Shown piece by piece: positions 58,601 through 64,000 of a stretch of 64,000 nucleotides of DNA. The notes under the pieces are model-generated. The model was given only the letters and a program-made list of their open reading frames with translations. It made no database searches and was not told the DNA's origin. A program made the position numbers and the translations under genes. The DNA is taken from NCBI GenBank assembly GCA_030549335.1, contig CM060194.1:13084171-13148170 (forward strand), written 5' to 3'. Source of the DNA: Pontederia crassipes (lineage: Eukaryota > Streptophyta > Magnoliopsida > Commelinales > Pontederiaceae). The first letter of the stretch is position 1. Every line of letters begins with the position of its first letter.

Positions 58601-61600
58601 AATAAAAACAAATCTCAATTACTCTTCTCGACTGGTTAGGTGTCTTGTATCAACTATCAACTCAGAACTATTGAGAGAACATGGCAAAGGACTCTCAGAT
58701 CATGTTGAAGACCAAACACCTTTAGAGATAAAGATATTCACTTGGCTCCTCAGAGATGGCGATTATTAGGCAGCTGTGGGCTACATGGATTGCAGGCTGC
58801 CCGATTTGGAGTGGACAATGTAATGGGGATGCGGAAAACACTAACCATCTGAATGCATGATTGCTTCAGGGGTCTGGGTTCTCAACATCAGCTGGATCCA
58901 TGATGATTCTGAATTGAACTTCTGATCTTCGTTTAGAAGTGGAGGTTCGACCAATAATGCTAGCATGCATAGATCTCGGAGGGTGGGGCCTTGGTCCTTT
59001 GCTGTTCTCACGGCATTATGGCTGCAGCATAATCAGTTAACTTTTTGTGATGGTCACTGCTATGTGGACATAGTCTCATGCCCAGTCTTTCTTTGTGGAC
59101 TGGGCTTTTAAGTAAACTCTTGGGAGGGGAGATGTACTTTTGTGAGCTGCAGACCTGCTGTAATCTATATGTTAATGTAATTCTTGGATGGTTAGCATTT
59201 TTGGTTAGCCATCCTTTCTTTCCAAAAAAAATCTCGGATCTTTCTGTCCTACATAGCTTCTCCCGCTATAAGCACTAGTATTCTGATATATGATTTATTA
59301 ATTCACAGATATAGAAAATGGAGATGAACAGGTAAAAACTGATGCATTGAGAATTGGACACTACAAAGATGGAGAGGTCCCTGTCAGCAGTGAGGAGTTT
59401 GCAAAGAGAATATTTTATACTATCTACATGGGGACTGAAAACAGGTATATACAAAGAATTCACAAAGGACAAATAATATAGCTCTTCACAATTTATCTTA
59501 CTATACTTCCTGAAGAACCATCATGACTTTAGTTTATTTTACTTTTTTCATGTTTATTTCTTTCTTCTTTTCATATATATGCCATTTGGATATTCTGCTT
59601 CCTTGTCAGTGCAAGAATTATTTGCTTGATTGTTTCAGCAGTTGACTCTTTTTCCCTCCTTGTTTTGGCACTTTGAAGCTCTGAAGCCACTAGGTCTCGT
59701 GCTAAGAAGCTTTCAGATGAGATTGGTTCATGGCACTTAAATGTCGACATTGATACTATTGTTTCTTCCTTGCTATCTTTGTTCCAAACTCTTACAGGGA
59801 AGCGTCCTCGTTATCGGGTAAGCAGTCTGTAATTCTTACTACCATGGATTTGCTGGGTAGAACTGTTACATACATTTTAGTTCAACTTAGGCATGGTCTA
59901 GCGACTTTGAAGTCTACACAGAATTGCTCATATGTGCTATTATCCACAAGCATTAGCGTGCTCCTTTTCTATTCTCAATTTGCAGATGAAATTTAGTTCT
60001 TTGTTGTGATTGTTACACATGCATGCTTTGTTAGGTCATATCAGAGTTGTAATTTATTTTCTACATTCCTTCTCAAAAAAAAATATTTTCTAGATTTCCT
60101 TATGCTTCCTAACAACAACAACAACAACAACAAAGCCTTATCCCACTAGGTAGGGTCGGCTACATGGATCATACGACGCCATTCCGCTCTATTAGTAACC
60201 AAACCTTTCGGTATATTATTCACCAATAGATCTTGCTCTATTAGTTCGCCAAGTGTCCGCCTTGGCCTCCCTCTCCCTCTTTTAATCGGACTCCAGATTA
60301 TTTGATCTACTCTTCTTACTGGCGCATCTAATGGTCTTCTCTGAACATGATCAAACCATCTCAAACGACTCTCTACCATTTTCTCACTAATAGGAGCCAC
60401 TCCGACTCGTTCACGTATATGGTCATTCCTAATCTTATCTAATCTTGTATGACCACACATCCATCTCAACATCCTCATTTCGGCTACCCCCACTTTACGT
60501 TCATGTTGTCCATTCATAGCCCAACATTCACTACCACTTTACGTTCATGTTGTCCCTTATGCTTCCTAACATTGCATGTTATATTAGTTGGTGACTGTAA
60601 AAATAGTTATGATGGCAAATACTATCTAATACAATTATTGACATTGAGATCTGATGGTCATTATGATTAGTGAAAAGCTTCGCTGATTGAGCAGGTAGAT
60701 GGAGGATCTAGTACTGAAAATCTGGCTTTGCAAAATATTCAAGCCCGAGTTAGAATGGTGTTGGCATTTATGTTGGCCTCTCTTTTGCCTTGGGTTCATA
60801 GCAAACCAGGATTTTTTCTTGTTTTAGGCAGTTCAAATGTTGATGAAGGATTACGAGGTTACTTGACTAAGGTAAAAAGCTAATTTACTACTTATTCTAA
60901 AGAAAATTGCTGCATGTTTCAACAGATATTTCATTACTGAAAGAATTTTCTGTTTTTTTTTTCGTGGCGGAATGTTTGCCAAAATCACTAATATTTGTTG
61001 AAAATGCATGTTTTAATTCACAAATTGAGAAAAGGTATGTTTGTTGAAAATGCATGTCTTAATACTTCATGACACACGTTTATCGTTGGAGTAGTCTCTT
61101 TTGGTTTGACATCTAATTATTATGCTTGCTTCTATTGTGACACATCTTTTCTCACTTTGAGTTGCTTTGACATTGATTTTTTTTCATTTGCTTCAAATCT
61201 TTTGCAAATTATCTCTGAGGAAAATTTGATATGGTGTGTTGGCAATTATGACAAGTACGACTGCAGTTCAGCAGACATAAATCCCATTGGAAGTGTAAGC
61301 AAGCAGGATCTTCGGGCTTTTCTACGATGGGCTGCACTTCACCTTAATTATCCTTCTTTGGCAGACATTGAAGCTGCACCTCCAACTGCAGAACTGGAAC
61401 CTATACGTGAAAACTACAGCCAGGTAGGTCAATTTATTCGTAGAAAATGCATGAGACCTATGAATTTATTAGTTCATTTTTTTCTCTAGGTTCTTGAGTG
61501 TTATTTTTCTCTTGGAGTCATTTTAAATATCTGTCGTGTTCTGATCAAGAAAGATGTGCTTTATGTTTGATCAGCTGGACGAAGTAGACATGGGCATGAC

Positions 61601-62494
61601 TTATGAGGAGCTATCAATTTACGGAAGGCTAAGGAAGATTTTCCGTTGTGGGCCTGTGTCAATGTTCCAGGTAAGCTGTGCTAACTGTTTTCAGGTTTAC
61701 CTTTATCTTCCTGCATGTTCCTGTGGTAAATTTTTAGAGAAAAGAAGTGTAGAAAGTGTATGCAATGGATGGAATTTCTCAATAGTCCAATTTGTTAGAT
61801 GTCAAGGTGGCCCAATCCTAGATTTATAATCTACTTAAAACTCTCTGTCTGCCCACCAAGCTCCATGTAACAATTCAGTTTGTTCAACGAGCTTGAAGGC
61901 AATGAGAATCATACACATTTTTTTTTTTTTTTGCAAAAATCATATCTTGTAAGCTTAGTTAAGAAAGCTAATAGGTAACGAGAACCATTTCACTTTATAG
62001 TTACTTTATTTCTTATTATTACAGAATTTATGTCACAAATGGTGTGGAACATTAACTCCCTCAGAGGTAGCAGAGAAAGTGAAACACTTCTTTAAATATT
62101 ACTCCATCAATCGACATAAGATGACAGTCTTGACTCCTTCATATCATGCTGAGGTAATTGAAATATTGATTTCATATTTAAGGCTCTTCTTTTATGGACT
62201 AAGATCTCCATCAACTTGTGATTCTGTTGCAAATTCTTTATGGGAACATGGCTATTTACAAAATGAAAATTTGTACAGAGTTATTCTCCGGAAGATAACA
62301 GATTCGATCTTCGTCAATTCTTATACAATTCAAGATGGCCTTATCAATTCCGTAAGATCGATCAACTCGTTAAAGAGGTCGGGGATAGTAAAGCTGCTAA
62401 TATTTCAGAACAGAGAAAAGAGGATTTGAATATACAGGGGGGCGGCATGGGTGTTGTGGCCAGTGGATCCAGCAATCCAAGTGCTGGCCTTTAG
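52699..62494 (+). CDS. NADS: Glutamine-dependent NAD+ synthetase, 730 aa
   Basis: Thirteen exons: 52699-52892, 53152-53457, 54040-54263, 54965-55068, 55620-55754, 56873-57041, 59309-59444, 59679-59817, 60695-60871, 61256-61423, 61575-61670, 62025-62153, 62279-62494. The frame closes exactly (2193 nt). The N-terminal nitrilase-type glutaminase domain (about 1-290) has the triad Glu44 ([10 protein letters not shown]), Lys113 (RPKM) and Cys174 (AETCEELF). The C-terminal ammonia-dependent synthetase domain has the pyrophosphate loop SGGADS at 356-361 and [14 protein letters not shown] further on. It converts nicotinic acid adenine dinucleotide, glutamine and ATP to NAD+, the last cytosolic step of both NAD routes. 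The Arabidopsis enzyme is 725 residues (AT1G55090). The largest intron (57042-59308) has taken in two LINE ends, and intron 8 an RTE end. Confidence 0.96.
57410..57832 (+). mobile_element. L1-type LINE 3' end in NADS intron 6
   Basis: One open frame reads [33 protein letters not shown] and ends REWGSG-stop, the usual C-terminus of plant L1 reverse-transcriptase proteins (zf-RVT end). The 3' part has GCCCTC...GAGGGC, CTTGTACATTTCC, a short TA run, hairpin GGATGACACC...GGTGATCATCC (57786-57813), then TTCTTCTCCTC and an A-tail. The left edge is approximate and no target duplication was found. Confidence 0.85.
58981..59230 (+). mobile_element. 5'-truncated L1-type LINE 3' end with short target duplication
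   Basis: ATCTCGGA flanks it at 58973-58980 and 59231-59238. The body encodes [16 protein letters not shown], a worn LINE C-terminus. It ends with hairpin GGATGGTTA...TAGCCATCC (59186-59214), TTTCTTTCC and eight A. It sits in the same NADS intron as the previous copy. Confidence 0.8.
60115..60554 (-). mobile_element. 5'-truncated RTE-type LINE with 17-bp target duplication
   Basis: CCTTATGCTTCCTAACA flanks it exactly at 60098-60114 and 60555-60571. On the minus strand an open frame encodes the RTE C-terminus ([32 protein letters not shown] and on, ending at 60146). The 3' end follows: CATGTAGCCGACCCTACCTA, GTGGGATAAGGCTTTG, then TTG repeats (read as CAA on the plus strand). It lies in NADS intron 8, antisense to the gene. 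The exact duplication points to a fairly recent event. Confidence 0.92.
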
Positions 62495-63467
62495 GAGAAG
62501 ACGAGGTCCTTCAACTCATCTCCGCATCGGCAGCTTGATGTGTTTCCTTTGAAGAATTGAAGGTGAAGGGGCAGACTCAAATTGTAGTACAAATTGTTGT
62601 TGCAGTCTTATTTGTTATTCTTGAACTTTTCATATAGTATCCTTGCTTTGTCATCCCAAGGCAAAGCATAAAGAAATGTTCTTCTGCTAATAATATTTAA
62701 ACAGAGATTTTTTTTTCAATGATCCACCGATGTTTAACATTATTAGCATCCGATTAATCATATGTTTGGATTCAAGCGGAACGGTATACTATGATCAAAT
62801 TAATGACTGCATATAAACATAGATAATTTAAGCCTTACATTTGCATTAACTGATATGGTTCCTTGATACATATGAAAGGAATGGATGAAGCAAATATTTG
62901 TTTCTTCCGTTGCAGTAGATCAAAGGAATTGTCCCCGCAGTGAAATCGTCCTCATATTTTTTTTGTTTGAATTGCTGTTAATATTATCAATATTTATCAG
63001 ACCAGAAAAAGAAGATACCTTTGGTTTGTTTGTCATAACATAGTAGTAAAACATTACTAGATGCAAGAATTACCATAATAATAAAATGTTATATATTATT
63101 AGATGAAAGAATTACATAGAATGTTATATAATCTCAATCATAAGTCCTTTTTTCGTCAACGATAGGCGTGAAGTGGTGGTTCAGTTCGGTCCGAAAAAAT
63201 CAATTGATATTTTTTTATTGGTTTTTTTGTAAAAAAATGAAAATTACTCGTATTCTCTAGGAATGCAAAAGTTCATCCACTAGACAGTCTATTTTATGAG
63301 TGTCTCCTATTTTAATATAATAATATTTTGAAATTTTTAGTAATAAAAAAATATTTATATTTAATTTGAGTAAAGTAGAAACTTTAACTTCAAATAAGAT
63401 TTGAAAAAATGTTATAGAAGAATATTGAATCATACGAAATTAGTGTGTGAATAAAAAAATATGATGG
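62495..63467. other. 3' flank of the NAD+ synthetase gene
   Basis: Probable 3' untranslated part to about 62700 (AATAATATTTAAACA region), then AT-rich DNA without a gene. Confidence 0.6.
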
Positions 63468-63593
63468 ACACTTTTTTATTGTTTTTGCTGCCCTCTAACA
63501 GTCCACACCTGTACATCATTTCCATTAAGTAGTTATATATCAGAATGATAAATACATAATTTAGTGGTCATCCTTTTCTTTCAAAGAAAAAAC
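63468..63593 (+). mobile_element. Very short L1-type LINE 3' end with 13-bp target duplication
   Basis: AAAAATATGATGG flanks it at 63455-63467 and 63594-63606. The 126-bp body keeps GCCCTC, ACCTGTACATCATTTCC, GTTATATAT and the 3' hairpin arm GTGGTCATCC followed by TTTTCTTTC and an A-rich tail. The 5' arm of the hairpin is worn. It is the same family as 57410-57832. Confidence 0.82.
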
Positions 63594-63606
63594 AAAAATA
63601 TGATGG

Positions 63607-63612
63607 CTCATG

Positions 63613-63663
<51 letters not shown>

Positions 63664-64000
63664 GCTCAAATGATAGTTTTGTAGATAATTACATTGCCTC
63701 TCCTTCCTTCATTGTCATTTATTTTATTTTTTCTTTTTGGAAATTTTCAAAAAAATTTATTGTCTCCTCCGTGATATTGTCCCACTTCTTCTATCCACTC
63801 CTCTCACGCTACTAATTATCAATGTTTTAAAAATCTAATAAAAAAATGGAGTCAAGGTCCGATTCAACTAGATTTTAACTGATAGGACCGGAGTTTTATA
63901 TAACAATGTTATTTATAATTATTTAAGAGTAATATAATATATAACTTTCTACGAAAATGATTAAATCAAATTAATAATTAATATTAACAGTGTTAAATTA
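63607..64000. other. AT-rich end of window with a TA microsatellite
   Basis: A TA run of about 21 units at 63619-63661; the rest is AT-rich with no gene. Confidence 0.7.

Overview
The window is nuclear DNA of a flowering plant. Genes are split by many GT-AG introns, a chloroplast transit peptide is present, and plant-type transposons of every major class are packed around three intact genes. The GC-rich, alanine-repeat first exon of one gene suits a monocot, but the sequence alone does not settle the species.

Layout. Positions 1-5144 hold a probable Ty1/copia solo LTR (1088-2117) and a 2.7 kb Mutator-like element with terminal inverted repeats (TIRs) over 500 bp and a perfect 9-bp target duplication (2285-4988). 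At 5145-15360 a short long-TIR element has been split by a 9.5 kb CACTA (En/Spm) transposon (5654-15194) carrying decayed TNP2-like and Transposase_24 genes on the minus strand. 15361-24400 is AT-rich and gene-free, with LTR relics, degenerate tandem repeats and a Ty3/gypsy-type solo LTR (22161-23287). A non-processed pseudogene of ribosomal protein eL33 (24410-24849) is followed by a 4.1 kb PIF/Harbinger element (25142-29265). 29266-39300 holds a LINE relic, a second copia-type solo LTR (30872-32272), a second long-TIR element (32333-33422), a MITE-like element and a possible hAT-like relic.

41568-62494 is the genic part. A BIR1-type leucine-rich-repeat receptor kinase (41568-43486, +) converges on the acetolactate synthase regulatory subunit (44272-51613, -, 12 exons). 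That gene is divergent, across about 1.1 kb, from glutamine-dependent NAD+ synthetase (52699-62494, +, 13 exons). All three reading frames close exactly through the proposed splice sites (606, 502 and 730 residues). The three act in separate processes: immune receptor control, branched-chain amino-acid synthesis in plastids, and NAD synthesis. Nothing suggests a functional cluster.

Most worth a second look: (a) five L1-type LINE 3' ends carry one terminal hairpin whose stem bases change in compensating pairs; (b) the same palindromic GC-rich minisatellite, centred on GGCC-RGATCT-GGCC, builds the TIRs of the Mutator-like element and a 5' leader array of the CACTA element, where it resembles the downstream control region of maize Spm; (c) the exon map of the acetolactate synthase subunit preserves the internal duplication that formed the protein; (d) the eL33 pseudogene was partly killed by C-to-T changes at likely methylated sites.
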